Assembly (NCBI RefSeq): GCF_036323735.1
Contig: NC_086033.1
Location: 1,819,326 to 1,883,325 of the forward strand
Direction of reading: 5' to 3'
Origin: Rattus norvegicus
Lineage: Eukaryota > Chordata > Mammalia > Rodentia > Muridae
Length of the DNA stretch: 64,000 bases
How positions within the stretch are numbered: position 1 is the stretch's first letter; every line of letters begins with the position of its first letter. Below are positions 30,019 through 42,354 of the stretch, in pieces. Below the pieces are notes generated by a model. The model was not told the DNA's origin and made no database searches. It saw nothing but the letters and a program-made list of their open reading frames with translations. The translations under genes were made by a program, and so were the position numbers.

Positions 30019-33000
30019 CTAAAGGATACAGTATGGCTGGTATCAGACTCCAAGATTTGTCCTATAATTTGAGTAAAGCTACCTTTTACCCTAATGATCA
30101 CCAACCACTCAGTAAGGGACTAGAACTTAAGACACTAAGCAAACACCACTGGGGAGATCTCATCTGGGTTACAGGATGGATAAGTGTCTGCAAAGAAGCA
30201 TGTTTCACTGCATAATTTATGTCCTTCAAAGTCCCTCTATGAAACCACAGCTGAAGTGGGAATAGTGGGGATCCCAAAAGATACCACTGCTCTCAATAAA
30301 AATACCATCTGCCTGGGAGGATAAACTTTATCTCTAAAATCCAATTATCTACTGGGAACATTGAAACAACCTGCTCTCAGGTGCAGAAGAGACAGGCCAC
30401 AAGAGGAGAGATTTGTGACTACCATGAAGCTCTCTGTACATTTTGGGGTGACTACCAGCTTAGCAGTCTGATATCATGAAATATATGTATGCTTCTTTAA
30501 AAATAGCTATGGACCAATTCCCTAATTTTATGTCAAACACCAAACAAGTCTTCAACCAAGCACCTCCTCTAAGAATGTGACTTTGCTTCCACAAATAAGG
30601 ATGAAAACTTCCTTCACCTACCCTTTAAGGGGAGAACTTATGGAAGTACCCAAAGTCACTCAGGTACAAAATAATGGATACAAGACTGGATCAAAGTCAG
30701 GATCCCTTATATCTGAGTTGAGTTCACCTTCCACGTCAACACAACCATCCGTGGTAGAGATTTCTCTCCCTCTACTTTTTACCTCTTGTTGCCTTACTGA
30801 GGATAACTCATAACTGAACAAGCATGGTGTCATCTGGAGATGACTTCCCTGAGTAATATGAAAAGAGTGGAATATAGAAAAAAATTAATTCAGAAACCTC
30901 CACCATCAATCCTATGCAGAAACTGGGCGGCATCAGTGAGACTAGGTTTCAGTGTTCTCAGTCCATCTAGCAAACAAATCATTGTTCTCCCTAAGAAAAG
31001 AGTAGGTAGTTCAGGCTCTTAAAGTCGACAAGTAATGTTGGTAAGGTCCAAGTATGGCAATGTCACATAGTTAAAAACTATTAAGACACCAAGATGAAGA
31101 GCAGGAGAAATGGGGAACCCTCCACCCTCAGGTAGAGAGGATTCATACTTAGAGTAATTATTTCACTTAAACTTCATGCTGAAGTTAAAATGATTCCAGT
31201 ACATGGAGAACGATCTAAAAGACTGATTTCAGGTCTGGATTTACACTTAACCAGTCACACAGTTTCAGGTAACTTTCCATTCCTCCTAGCCTACTATCCC
31301 AGGTGGTGACATGAAGGCATTGAGCCTGAAGTCTGAAGAAGGTTCCTCTAGTTCTGAAATGTTACCATCCCATTGATCTATGCATGCCATCAGTCACTCT
31401 TCAGAGGGTGGACACTTGGCTAAGGAGAATGATAGAGAGCACAAAGAAATACGAACTCTACAGTTATTATAGAACATGAAAGCCTAGAAAAGAGAAACCA
31501 AGTTCAAAGGAAAAGAGAAGGGATAGGCAAGGTGTTTAAATATAGCATCAGCATCTTGGTAGGTTAGGGAGGGAGTCAGCTATCAGGGACCAAGGAAACT
31601 GTTGGAATAGTAGAATCTTGGCATCTCTGATTTCTGATGCTAAGAGTGACCCTTTGTAATAAACTATTCTTGAAAGTGTTATATCAGACATGTAGGCATG
31701 AGGGTGCTTTCCCAAATGCCACAAACATTGCACTAATTAAAGGCCTATAGTCTCAAAAGTCCCAAGCTTCAGCATATTATTTACACAGTGGCATTGAGCC
31801 TTCCCCTTTTGTGCATTTCAAAGGCTCATAGGAAGAAAGATCCTAAAAGCAAGATCATGTCCATCAAAACTTGGGAAGGAAACAAGGAATACTTTATGTC
31901 ATTAATATGCCACCCCCTCATAAATATTTATAAAAATATCTTACATGTCTATACCATGGGATCCAGTGTAGTATTAGTCTACCTTTGTTTGGGCTAGTCC
32001 ACTTCACCTGTCTCTATCTTTGGAGTATGCAATCCTTTTCTAAATAAACTTTTGCATCAACTGTCAGTCTGTCTTCACAGAATATTCTCCTTCTATAAGA
32101 TATAAACCTAGGACAAACTCTTAACATGTAACATTTCCACTTATCTACTTGTGGAATACCCATAGCTCAACCAAGAACTCAAATGGGCAGTCAGAACATT
32201 GTTTTTCTCATCACACTCCTCCAAGAGACTCTGGGACCTTTAACACATCTACAAATCAAATGCCAACATCCAAATGAATTTGCCATTATTATCCTCTCTG
32301 GGATTTATGGCTGATCCTCCAATTCCCTGTCTGATCCTAAATCTTCTGTTTATTAGGGGAATGGTAAAAATCATCAGGTACAGTCTCATGATCCACATCT
32401 ACCCACAAAAGGTGGTAGTTATATTTGGGGACTTGAATACAATAGGCAAAAGTTCTTTAGCATGGACGTTCATGAAACTAGAGCATTGAATAGCTCACAT
32501 GAAGGGAACTGGTGACGTTAATATATTCTTATCTGAAGAGGACTTGCTGGAAGGAGGACAAGTTGACATACCAAGCAGCCAGTTATTTGCTCTCTCTGTG
32601 CCAAAAGCATTTAGTGGAACATTCAAGAGGGAAAAAAGCAATGGAGAAGTTGCCTGCAGTAACGTTACTCTTCCAGCTGCCCTTACTGTTTCTCTACTCT
32701 CCAAAATGGTTATTCTCTGATATTTTCCTTGCAAACTACACCCAGTACCCTACCACCTAAGCAGTTACATCTTCAAGCAGGCAAAAAAGAGGCAATCTCC
32801 TAAAAATAGAAGTGCTTAGCCAAGTATTAGAAACTTTAGATCTATTTTAGAATCTTCAACAATGGACCAGCAAATGACCTCAGAAAAACCTGTATCCTCT
32901 GGTAGTATTACTACCAAAATTCTATGTGAAAAATATAGAGAGTAGACATGGATTTACAAGGAAAATATAAAAAAGAAAGAGACAGTACCCAGGATGTTAG

Positions 33001-33899
33001 CTCAAAAAAGAATATCACAATAATAAATAGCAATAAATAAGAAGAAAAACCACTATAAACAATATAGATATGCAATGGCTTCTGGCAGAATTATAAATGG
33101 TCTAACACACATATAATTAGAGTCCCAAGAGGAGAAAACAGAATAAATGAGAACAGAAAAAGAATTAAAAATGTATGCATATATACATATATATTTGCAT
33201 ACATATGTGCACGCATATATATATGCACACACATTTATAAATGAATAGAATTATTAAAAATTAAAATTAAAACATGCAGATGAGAAACTTAGAGCAATTC
33301 ATACAGCATAAATTTAGAGCCAAACATAGCTATGAATATTAGTGTCAAACTTTTGAAAAATCAGAGACAAATCTTGAAAGAGAGACTTTAAATACAGGGA
33401 AACAATAATTAAAAATTGACAGCTGTCTTCCTATGAAAAACAATGGAGGCTGTAGAGTAATGGGAAGGCATCCCTCACCATCCTCTGTCAGTGAAGGTAA
33501 TAGAACCATAATGTCATGTAGACAGAACCAGAATTTGTTGTGGGTTGTTTAATGTTCAAAGAAATTCTGTAGGCTGGAAAGACACATTATCAGATTAATT
33601 TTCTGTTCTACAAAAAGGGATGAAAATCAATGGAAGTAGAATGCTTGAATATGTTACTTTTTTCCCCTTCAATTTCTTTCCTATATTTTCACTATTTAAG
33701 CAAAGTTTTGTTACTTCGGTATGGAACAATAATGTATTTATGAGTCACCAGACCACACACAACCATGCCTGAACCATGGAGGTTGTCCATAAATAATTGT
33801 TAGATAACTATTTGTGAGTTGATTGTCAACAGCTAGATAGGAAACAATCCCAATTTCTTTTCAGCCCTAATATTCATGAAACCAAGGAGCTATATGTAG
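30019..33899. other. unrecognised non-coding sequence
   Basis: No gene, SINE or LTR that I can name. Several open frames of 60-82 aa (for example overlapping ones at 32,274-32,760) match no family I know. 33,170-33,240 is an alternating AT/CA purine-pyrimidine tract. An undetected old retroelement is possible. Confidence 0.35.
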
Positions 33900-34400
33900 T
33901 ATATTATGCATTAGTAGTAATAAATTATAAATACCTGAAACAGAAAGATTTTATTTGATTTGCATTAATATGCTAACATCGCCTAAGATGCCAAGTATAG
34001 GAGTCAACACATTACAGATGATCTGTTACTATCCACTATCTCTTAGCTATCTATTAACAGTAATGATCATATAACTGTAATTATTAAACAGAATCTAAAA
34101 TTACTTCACCTGATTAGCATCTATTTCTCCCTAATGATTTTTATGCAAAAATAAAGCACAGACATTAAATGCATGATTTTTGAAATTGAAGCCAATTCTA
34201 TCTGGCTGTGTCATTTATAGCACTACATTTTGTAACATTATAATAGTTCATATCCTACATAACTCCAGATTCCAAGAAGATGAACTTTTTGAAAACTACC
34301 ATCAAAACTCATGAACACAGAAAAATTACTCCATGATCCTCAGCTGCCAGCCAAGTACTGTGTTGTAATAAATTTCCTCAAATAAAGGGCCAGATTATGG
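33900..34400. promoter_or_regulatory. putative conserved non-coding element with POU-like sites
   Basis: AT-rich, non-repetitive block. An octamer ATTTGCAT (33,958-33,965) is followed by TAATATGC, and an opposite-strand octamer core ATGCAAA lies at 34,143-34,149. Homeodomain-like words (gtaattattaaac, ctaatgatttttatg) are frequent. Motif-based inference only. Confidence 0.35.
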
Positions 34401-34713
34401 GGGGAAAGGACCCTAAGGACACAGGCTGCTACAACCAACTTTTCTCTTTACTTAGTCTACTATCAGGAAGTCCAACAGGTTAAGTCCTCCAAGTCGCCAC
34501 AGCAATCCAATGGGGTCTACCTCAATTATTGTCAATTAAATATAAACAAGTAATCATAATATCAGCCTTAGAAGTGTGTCTCTGATTAATTACTAGTCAG
34601 CTGGATTTCTATCTGCCTTCCTAACTTTCCACAAATGATTACCTACTTACTCTGTCCTCAACAGGTCCATGGAAACTGGGATTTAAACACAAGTTTAATT
34701 TTAAGAGTGGTTG
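34401..34713. other. unrecognised non-coding sequence
   Basis: Nothing recognisable beyond AT-rich unique sequence. Confidence 0.4.
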
Positions 34714-35065
34714 AATTTTGTCAGTTTGACACAAATCTGAACTTATCTTGGAATCTTAATTGAGAAAATGACTCCATAAGATTGGCCTGTATCAGTCTGT
34801 AGGACATTTTCTTGATTGATGATTGGTATGGGAGTACCCTGATTACTGAAGGAGATATCATCCCTAAGAGGCAGGCTGAGAAAGCTACGTGGTACAATCT
34901 AGTAAGAGGCATGCCACATGGCCTCTGTTCTTGCTTCCAGGTTCCTGCCTTGGCATCACTCAATGGACTGTGACTAAGGACATAGAAGCCAAATAAACCC
35001 TTCCTCCCCAAGTTGTTTTTTTGTCATGGTGTTTAACCACAGCAATAGAAACTCTAACTAAGGCA
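34714..35065 (+). mobile_element. rodent LTR-like repeat, copy 1 (MaLR/RMER group)
   Basis: It starts with a 'tgtcagtttgacacaaatct' module and continues with 'ttgagaaaatgactccataa', 'gacattttcttgattgatga', 'gactgtgactaaggacatag' and 'aataaacccttcctcccca' (a poly(A)-signal region). It ends 'gtcatggtgtttaaccacag ... ctctaactaaggca', the 3' end shared by rodent LTR-type repeats. No coding content. Confidence 0.6.
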
Positions 35066-35382
35066 ATAAGTCATAGATGTAAATTATTTCAGATGAATAG
35101 GTTATTATCAACATATATAATTATTTCCTCTGTAGTGAAAAGGCTGTTTATAATGGCCTAAGCTCCCTGTTCAAATGTTTGGAAAAAGCACGGGAGTATG
35201 GAAAATAGCGTAGCATTTGAAGAGACACCTGGGTAAGTGACATAAATGAATGTCATGCAATGTGTAGCAGGGTTTTGATATAATAAACATATCACTTGCC
35301 AGCTATGTATTGTGTATGGGGGGATTAAGTGTCCAAGTATTTGGTATCAAAGGAGCAAAGATAAAGGAAATGAGTTTCTTAG
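35066..35382. other. unrecognised sequence between two related repeats
   Basis: No gene or named repeat seen. Confidence 0.4.
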
Positions 35383-35735
35383 CAATGACTGTCAACCTGA
35401 CACAGTTTAGAATTACCTAAGAAGGGTCTCATTTCTCTCAGTTGACTACTTGTCTTTATCATGTTGGTCTGTGGGGAACTCTGAGGGATTGTTTTCACTG
35501 TTAATTGATGGAGAAGGGTCCAGCCCACCATGGGCAGAGCCATTCCCTGTTGTTTATGAAAACTAGCATAGGCCTGTGAGTGGGCCAATAGGTAGAATTC
35601 CTCTATAGTTTCAACCTTCATCTTCCTGCTTTAGTCCCTTCTCTCGTTTCCCAGAGATGGACATTGAACCAGAAGTGTAAGTCAATTAAACTCTTTCCTC
35701 CCCTAAGTCACTCATGGTCAGAGCATGTAACTTCA
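35383..35735 (+). mobile_element. rodent LTR-like repeat, copy 2 (same group)
   Basis: Same module order and orientation as the copy at 34.7 kb: 'gactgtcaacctgacacagt', 'gattgttttcactgttaatt', 'gggtccagcccaccatgggc', 'gaagtgtaagtcaattaaac' and 'tttcctcccctaagtcactcatggtca'. The two are strongly diverged from one another. Confidence 0.55.
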
Positions 35736-36591
35736 ATTTTTTTTCAATGCCTATTTTTAATGATGGTTCTTGAATGCTTTAACCTTCTTTTGTAACCTAT
35801 CACCCATGAGAGGTAATGGCAAAGAAAGGATATGGGGGAAGTAGACCTGTTTGGAAAGGTTCTTTGGTGCAACTCCCATCTCTGTTGTCTGTAAATTGGC
35901 AGTTCAGTTTACAGGTTATCAGGCAGCTTGATCCACTTGCAAACACTTCACAGATACACCAGCAGTCCAGTTCGGTAGAGTCAAGATACCAAATACCAAT
36001 GACGGCACTACTTAGCAGAGACAGCTAGGCTTCAGTCTCCGCATGAGTCAGCAGGAGGGACCTGGAGGGACACCAGGACAAAGTTCTCGGCTGTGCCTTT
36101 CTCAGGGAAATGAAGAAGACTCAAGACCAACAAGTGTTGCTCAGTTAGCTCTATAAGCAAGCCTACCTCAGCCTCCATCACTGTCTGTCCGGTTCTATTT
36201 ATACCCTCCAAGCATCACGTGTCCCCCACAGGTCTTGCTGCAACATATGTTTGGCCTCAGCATGTGCATCTCTCTATGTTGATATCACTCTGCCAATCAG
36301 CCTGAGTCCACAGAATCAGCAAGAACACGGAGCATATCACCAGAAGGTTTTTTGGTGCGTTTCTTTTTGTGGTTTTCCAACAAATGCAGCTCAACTACAC
36401 AATGTAAGGCAAACTGATACATGCACATTGTTAGCTTTCACCTGTGTTCACTTCAGCTAAATGTTCCTTCACATGTTTGTCCCAGCAAAACACCATCCAT
36501 CACAACTGACTTTCCAAAGAACCCTTAAAGTTTCCACTTCAAGAGCATTTTCTCATAGCAACAGAAAGAAAACTTAAAAAAAAAAATGACT
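35736..36591. other. unrecognised non-coding sequence
   Basis: No repeat or coding family recognised. Confidence 0.4.
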
Positions 36592-36965
36592 GTGATGGTT
36601 TGGAGGTTTGAATGAAAATGGTCCCCATAGGCTCATAGGGAATAGCATTGTTTGAAAATATTAAGACATGTGGCCTTCTTAGAGTAAGCACGGCCTTGTG
36701 GAAGGAAGTGTGTGTGTCACTTGGGGTGGGCTTTGAGGGTTCAGAAGCTCAAGTCAGGCCCAGTTGGCTCACCTGCTCTCTCTTCCTGCTGCCTGCCGAG
36801 CTGGGTATAGAACTCTCAGCTCCTCCAGCACCAGCTCTGCCTGTGTGCTATCATGCTTCCCTCCATGATGATAATCGACTAAACCTCTGAACTATAAACC
36901 GGCTCCAATTAAGTGCTTTCCTTTATAAGAGTTGCTGTAGTCATGGTGTCTCTTTACAGCAATAG
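36592..36965 (+). mobile_element. ORR1-like MaLR solo LTR
   Basis: Begins 'tgtgatggtttggaggtttg'. Contains 'gacatgtggccttcttagag', 'gtgtgtcacttggggtgggc', 'agaactctcagctcctccag' and 'gatgataatcgactaaacct', and ends 'ataagagttgctgtagtcat ... cagcaatag'. This matches the order of ORR1-type ERVL-MaLR LTRs. No internal region adjoins it, so it is a solo LTR. Confidence 0.75.
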
Positions 36966-37864
36966 ATGCTCTCAACAATGAGAATGCCTTCATCTCCTCT
37001 GCATTGGCATGAATTAGAGTAAAGGACTTGCCTGACTCAATTCTATTTACTATCTTTTTAAAAGAAAAGAACACATGCAAGTGCATAAATCACAAAATAA
37101 TAATACAGGCTATAAAAGAATAGCCATAGTTTTTTAAAAAATCTCTAAGTATATCAATAAAGCATGGAGTAAGAGAACGTGAAAGAGAAGCCTAGGAATC
37201 ATCGGTAAAATTCTTACTCTAGAGAAACATCTGAATATCCCCATCAAGCATAAAGAAAAGGTATCATATTCCTCAGAGGCTAGAAGGAGAGCTTGGTTGC
37301 TGTCCATATGGTATGTTAATTAGAAGTCTCCATCTTTACAAGTGACCCTTCTGAGCCATTCTGGGTGCTCCCCATTCCTGTCTGTTTATGGGATGTTCTG
37401 CATTCCAGTGGCTGTCTCTCAGGAGGAGCTCTAACACCAACCAAGACACAGGTCTGTCCAAAAGGATGAGGTACAGGAAAGAGGATGCCTTATTCCGAGT
37501 CCCAAGAGCAGGTGAGAGAACTCCATGATGGGCAAACCACAGGACCAACACAAGTCGCCAAGGAGCTCCAGAAAGCAAAGTGGTGATAAAAGCTTTACAA
37601 CTACTCCTCTTTACGCTGAGTGTTCTCTTTCTAAATTAAAAGTCGTTTTCCATTTTTAACAGCCCCAACAATAACACTTTATAGAGCACTCTCTTTTTTA
37701 TAGTCATTAGTTATTTAATCCTCAGAGGTGTCTCGGGAGGCCAACGGCAATGGACTCACTCCCTTCTCCTTGCTCCTCTGAGCCCATGGGAGAGCCTACA
37801 AGCTGGCTGCAGGTGGCAGTGCTCCTTCCTATCCTGGGGATGAAGTGGAGGGGCGGGGTGAGGG
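36966..37864. other. unrecognised non-coding sequence
   Basis: Nothing nameable. 37,600-37,700 is AT-rich unique sequence that may extend the following block. Confidence 0.4.
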
Positions 37865-38110
37865 ACTTCACCGAAGATAATTGCATTTACTGTGCTTATT
37901 GATATTTGTAGAGCGAATATTTTTAAAACCCTGTCAAACCGTTTTCACCATGAGAGCCACGTCTTGCCTCTGTTCCCCCTTCACAGACAGCAACTCGAGT
38001 TGTTCAGAGTGGTAAAGATTTTATTACAGCCTTCAAGTTAACAGTCCCTCCAAAATGTGTTTGTTGCCTGGAGAGGCAAGCAGACATCACCAGTCCGTTC
38101 AGATATAACA
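37865..38110. promoter_or_regulatory. putative conserved non-coding element
   Basis: Non-repetitive, with 'gataattgcatttactgtgc', 'ttattgatatttgtagagcg' and an internal palindrome AACTCGAGTT (37,991-38,000). Motif density and CpG retention suggest regulatory DNA. No frame is supported. Confidence 0.35.
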
Positions 38111-38217
38111 AACTCACTCTGTGAAATATCTACCCAATGCTGAGGCATTTCTATTTCACCAAGGCTGTTTCCTTCAGATCAAACTGCAGACGATTTCAGA
38201 AGTCTCTACCTGCCACA

Positions 38218-38219
<2 letters not shown>

Positions 38220-38261
<42 letters not shown>
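38220..38261. repeat. (CA)n microsatellite
   Basis: About 21 perfect CA units. Confidence 0.95.
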
Positions 38262-38264
<3 letters not shown>

Positions 38265-39595
38265 TACACACGTGTGCTCTCTTACTCACTCTAAAATTGT
38301 CTACCTGTTCTCCATAATCACCTCATTTATTGGATATTAATGGAACATCTACTATGGGTATGATGCTGCTAAGTGCTACAGGGATACAGTTTCAGAGATA
38401 CACGGTACAGTTGCATGCACTTGAGATCCCACAGACTGGGAGTAGAGATGAGAGGTCTAGACAGCTTCCACCACACAGGATGCAGAGTCAAAAATACTAA
38501 TGAGGCACACAGATACAACTGCACACAGGATCTCTGAGAGCATACACTCACTTTAGGGTTGTGGAGAACGTGGTGACTTCACAGAGGACATGGTTTCTAA
38601 GCTGGACCTTGGAAACTGAATAGGAGCTAGAACTGTAGGACAGAACAGGCACAAGGCATATCAGATGTCCTCACCACAGCATGGCACCAGAAATGATACA
38701 GGTTGGAACTGTAAAAGAGGAATATTTGGAACATTCTACGTACCAGGTGTGGATTATGAAGGCATTTCCAAACTGCTTTATTCAAGAAGCCTCCTGCCTA
38801 CCCTAAACCTCTGATTCCCTCACTTCTTATTTTAGAAAATGCCTAAATTGTTTACATCCTATCAGCACCAATGCCGCCTACCACTAGCATGTAAACCCCA
38901 TTTAATTCGACTGCAAATCCATTACTCGGCACCACCTTGTGTACTCAATAAACACCTGTAGAATTAATTACCTAATTAACTACCATGTTAGAGAACCTGA
39001 AAATGCACTGACTCCCAGCTCCTAGTGTTAGTTTCTGGAGCCATGTGGTGCTCTTCATCCAACCTCTTACTCTCTGCAACAAGATTTGGAACTCTGAGCC
39101 TTTTATCTTTCCTCTCTGGTACCTCAGGTGATGACACAAACACATTCAGGTATCACATAGTGACAAGACATTCTGCGGTCTCTTCTGAAGGCCCTCCTCC
39201 CATGGCTATATAGCATATGAGCCCAAATGTCAAATATCTAACTAGTCTGCACCCAGTACAAAGTCAAAGGAATATCCTCTAAGTAGAATTACCAGAAGGT
39301 CACAATCAAAGCCTATAAGGGGGTGAGAGAAGGTGCCAAGAGGTATTGAGAAAAGCTTTCTTCCCGGGAAGAAAAGAAGTAAAATATGTCAACTCCCTTC
39401 CCCTGATTCTACCCACAGTTCATTTCTTCTCGACCATCCCAGTGAGAAATCTAGGAAGATACCCCATATTCGAGCACCATGAGGCAGACCTTTAGAAGAA
39501 CTTGCCACGAGAAATGACAAATGTGGAGCAACCTCAAAAATGGAAAAGATAAAGATATGTTTCTGGCCATTGAGGTCACTCCCACAAGAACTGTT
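38262..39595. other. unrecognised non-coding sequence
   Basis: 38,870-38,990 is non-repetitive and homeodomain-motif-rich ('agaattaattacctaattaa'), a possible small conserved element. No gene seen. Confidence 0.4.
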
Positions 39596-39609
39596 AAAAA
39601 TCTAAACAC

Positions 39610-39707
39610 GGGGTTGGGGATTTAGCTCAGTGGTAGAACGCTTGCCTAGGAAGCGCAAGGCCCTGGGTTCGGTCCCCAGCTCCGAAAAAAAAAAAAGAAC
39701 CAAAAAA
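39610..39707 (+). mobile_element. ID SINE (BC1-derived), near-intact
   Basis: ID core 'ggggttggggatttagctca', A box at 39,623-39,633, B box GGTTCGGTCCC at 39,666-39,676. The tail is A12-GAACC-A(n), the two-part ID tail. Perfect 14-bp target-site duplication AAAAATCTAAACAC at 39,596-39,609 and 39,708-39,721. The opposite strand at the left junction reads TTTTT/AAC, the consensus L1 endonuclease nick site. Confidence 0.97.
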
Positions 39708-39959
39708 AAAAATCTAAACACTGCCAATACAGGTCCCTCCAAACAGCAACAAATACCACCACAATAGGGGCAGGATTCCCCAAAACTTAGTGCTGTTCTG
39801 TAAAATCTAATGGTACCATTCCTCTGGACCCTTCTATGTTCAAAGCAGTGGCTGGCTGTATACGATAGCTGGGTGCATAGGTTTCCCAGGGCCTCTGACA
39901 ACTGAAAGGCATTTCTTCCCCCAAAATATATTCTTAGGACAGCAAGGATAATTGAGACA

Positions 39960-40450
39960 GAATGCTAAGGCAGCGTGATTTTAGGGAGATCCATCTAAAA
40001 GGCCTAATCACGGCTAATTCAGCATTTGAGGCCACCCTGGGATTTCATGCACAGCACCGGTTTCACTAAGGTAATTGGTGCTATTGAAACAAGCCGGAGC
40101 TCTGTAGTTCGCAGCTTCCCTCCTCGCCTCTGGGCACGAAGAGGATCAATATTTGTTAGGATTGCTTCTTGTTCCAACAATGTGAGATTTACAATACTAG
40201 CTGGGATTCTCACTTTGTCTTCACACAACTCATCAGCGGAACCCAATTACTAACCTCAGACAAACAACATTAACATGAGCCTCTATGCTGCTTTATTGCC
40301 CTTCAGCCAAGTCTCATTTCAGGGTCTTCAGGCAGTGCCACTATAACAGATACTACACTTTAAAGTGTGCTCCGAGGAATAAATTCTCAGTCTTTCATTA
40401 CTCGTACCTTGATTTACTTCATATCATCTTGCCGCTATAGACAAAGATAA
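39960..40450. promoter_or_regulatory. putative conserved non-coding (enhancer-like) element
   Basis: Non-repetitive with retained CpGs ('gcacgaagaggatcaatatt', 'cagcttccctcctcgcctct') and SOX/homeobox-like words ('ttccaacaatgtgagattta', 'acccaattactaacctc'). Two overlapping 75-codon frames on opposite strands (40,019-40,253) exist but match no family. Confidence 0.45.
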
Positions 40451-41164
40451 CACACTGTAAATTACAGCCATCCTGTCTTGTAGTTTCAGAGGTAGGGGGA
40501 AGGCAGGGAGTGAAGCTTTGGCTACACAATTAGCAGTGGCCCAGGATCAGTTGCTCCTGCATTGTCCACAATGGGCTGGTGTTTCTCAGGACCATTCACA
40601 AAGGCTCTCCCTGCCATCCATGTCCCTTCCCTGTCAGAAAGCCTTTTAAACCTGAGACAGACAGACAGACAGACGGGCAGGCAAACAGACAGATGGGCAG
40701 GCAGGCAGAGAAGAGATAGGGAGGGAGGCAGGGAGAGAAATTCAAAGCTAAATGAATATATATGGTTCCAACTATCTCTTATCTTACCCTGTTGCAGGCT
40801 AGCTGCTCACATACCTGGGCTTTGGAGGAAACATGGCAAATCTGTTCACTGAATAAACTTTTCGAGTAACTGAATTTCCACTACTAATGTTTTGTTGTTT
40901 TTGTTTTTTAACTCAAAAATAAGGTGTCCTTTTCCCATGGCATTGCTTTTTTCTACCTTGAACCCTTGGCTAAATCAGAGCTGATTACCTTTGCCTGGAA
41001 TTTCAGCTATCAAGAGCGCCCCAGGGAGGGAGGCATGCACACAAACAGTCACTGGAAAAGTCCTCCAAGTTAGCTGTAGCAGTACCCCCTCACTTGTCCT
41101 ACAATTTCCTCCATCCTCCACCCTATTCCAGCAGCGGATAACTAAGAACATTAGTTTTATGGGA
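40451..41164. other. unrecognised sequence with a (GACA/GGCA)n tract
   Basis: 40,653-40,712 is a GACA/GGCA tetranucleotide tract (acagacagacagacagacgg). The rest is unique-looking. Confidence 0.6.
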
Positions 41165-41400
41165 CTTGTCAAGCTCAAATGAAAAGAGAGCTAACTTTAA
41201 TGACACTGCAATTAATCGCCCCAATAGACAGACAGCTAAAAGACAAGATATTGACTTCATTAAGGATAATGTATTATGTCATTAAGTTGGTAGGGTCACC
41301 TTGTGTATCATACATGCCTGCTAATATATTGGCATTTTCCACAAATAAGATAAATTCAGATATGACTGATAAAGCTGATTAGAAAATGTTTAATCTAAAG
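41165..41400. promoter_or_regulatory. putative conserved non-coding element, homeobox-motif rich
   Basis: AT-rich unique block with dense homeodomain-like cores: 'ctttaatgacactgcaatta', 'aatcgccccaatagacagac', 'gacttcattaaggataatg' and 'atgtcattaagttgg'. The texture is that of vertebrate developmental enhancers. No frame supported. Confidence 0.42.
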
Positions 41401-42354
41401 AGGCTACTTTCCCTATACACCCACGCTCAGCCCCAGGAGGAAGCAGAGGTAGTAAGGAGCCATTGCAGGCCCAATATGATCTCAAATACCAGATCCATCT
41501 CATTTATCAGTCAGCTCTTTCCTCTTCTTCATTTCTACTATGTAAGTGATACCTCTGTAATGGAGGTGGAGGGCTCTGGGTGACTTGGCAGCTCAGAAGC
41601 CTGAGTTCCAGGGGACCTTGTTTTTAAGCTACCACTTCTTTTAGTCTTAACTGTCACATGTTCCCAGACGACTCATAGGAAAACAGGCAGACAGGTGAGG
41701 GGTGACTCTGGGGCCTTGGGGTTCACCTTTCAGGACCAAGTTCACACAGCCACTGCTATAGCAAAACATCTCAAGGTAGAGTGCAACTTCAAAAGGAAAT
41801 CATTCTTTTTAACAAGTTAACTCCCATCTAAAGGGAGTTGCTTGACTTAAAATAAAAGCATTTTTCATTTAGAGCATTCACAAATTAAGATACATCTACC
41901 AAAGCTTTTCCTGGTGTTTGATTTTCCATAAATAAAACACAGTTTTTTAAAAAAAAATATTTATCTCTCCAATAAATTCAGCACAAAGGGAAGAAATGAA
42001 ATCATAGTTCAAATGTTGACTCAAACTAAAGAATTCCCCCAGAGAGGAGCTTGTCATTCCCAGAACTAGTTAAGCGGATCCATTTTATCCAGTGTGGTAG
42101 GCTTCTCCTCTGCTTAAGTAGCATAGTTCTCACCCATTAAACTGAATGATGGCTTCATAACATTTCATTTGATCTAAGTAAAATGCTCATTTGTATTGCA
42201 GGGTGAAGTCCACAGCAATATGAGGGTGAGAGATAAACCAAAATAAAGATTAGTGTACAGTGGTAATTGCTGTGTAACATCCTGAAGTATATGCTCGAGT
42301 GAACGATACACTCTGAATGCTGTGCCTGCCTCATTCATCCTACAACCCTGGCAC
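41401..42354. other. unrecognised non-coding sequence
   Basis: No gene or nameable repeat. Confidence 0.4.

Noticed and set aside
32274..32760. Overlapping frames of 71-82 aa that looked peptide-like
   Set aside because: Three mutually overlapping frames on two strands, no recognisable domain, no extension upstream or downstream; a processed pseudogene could not be supported.
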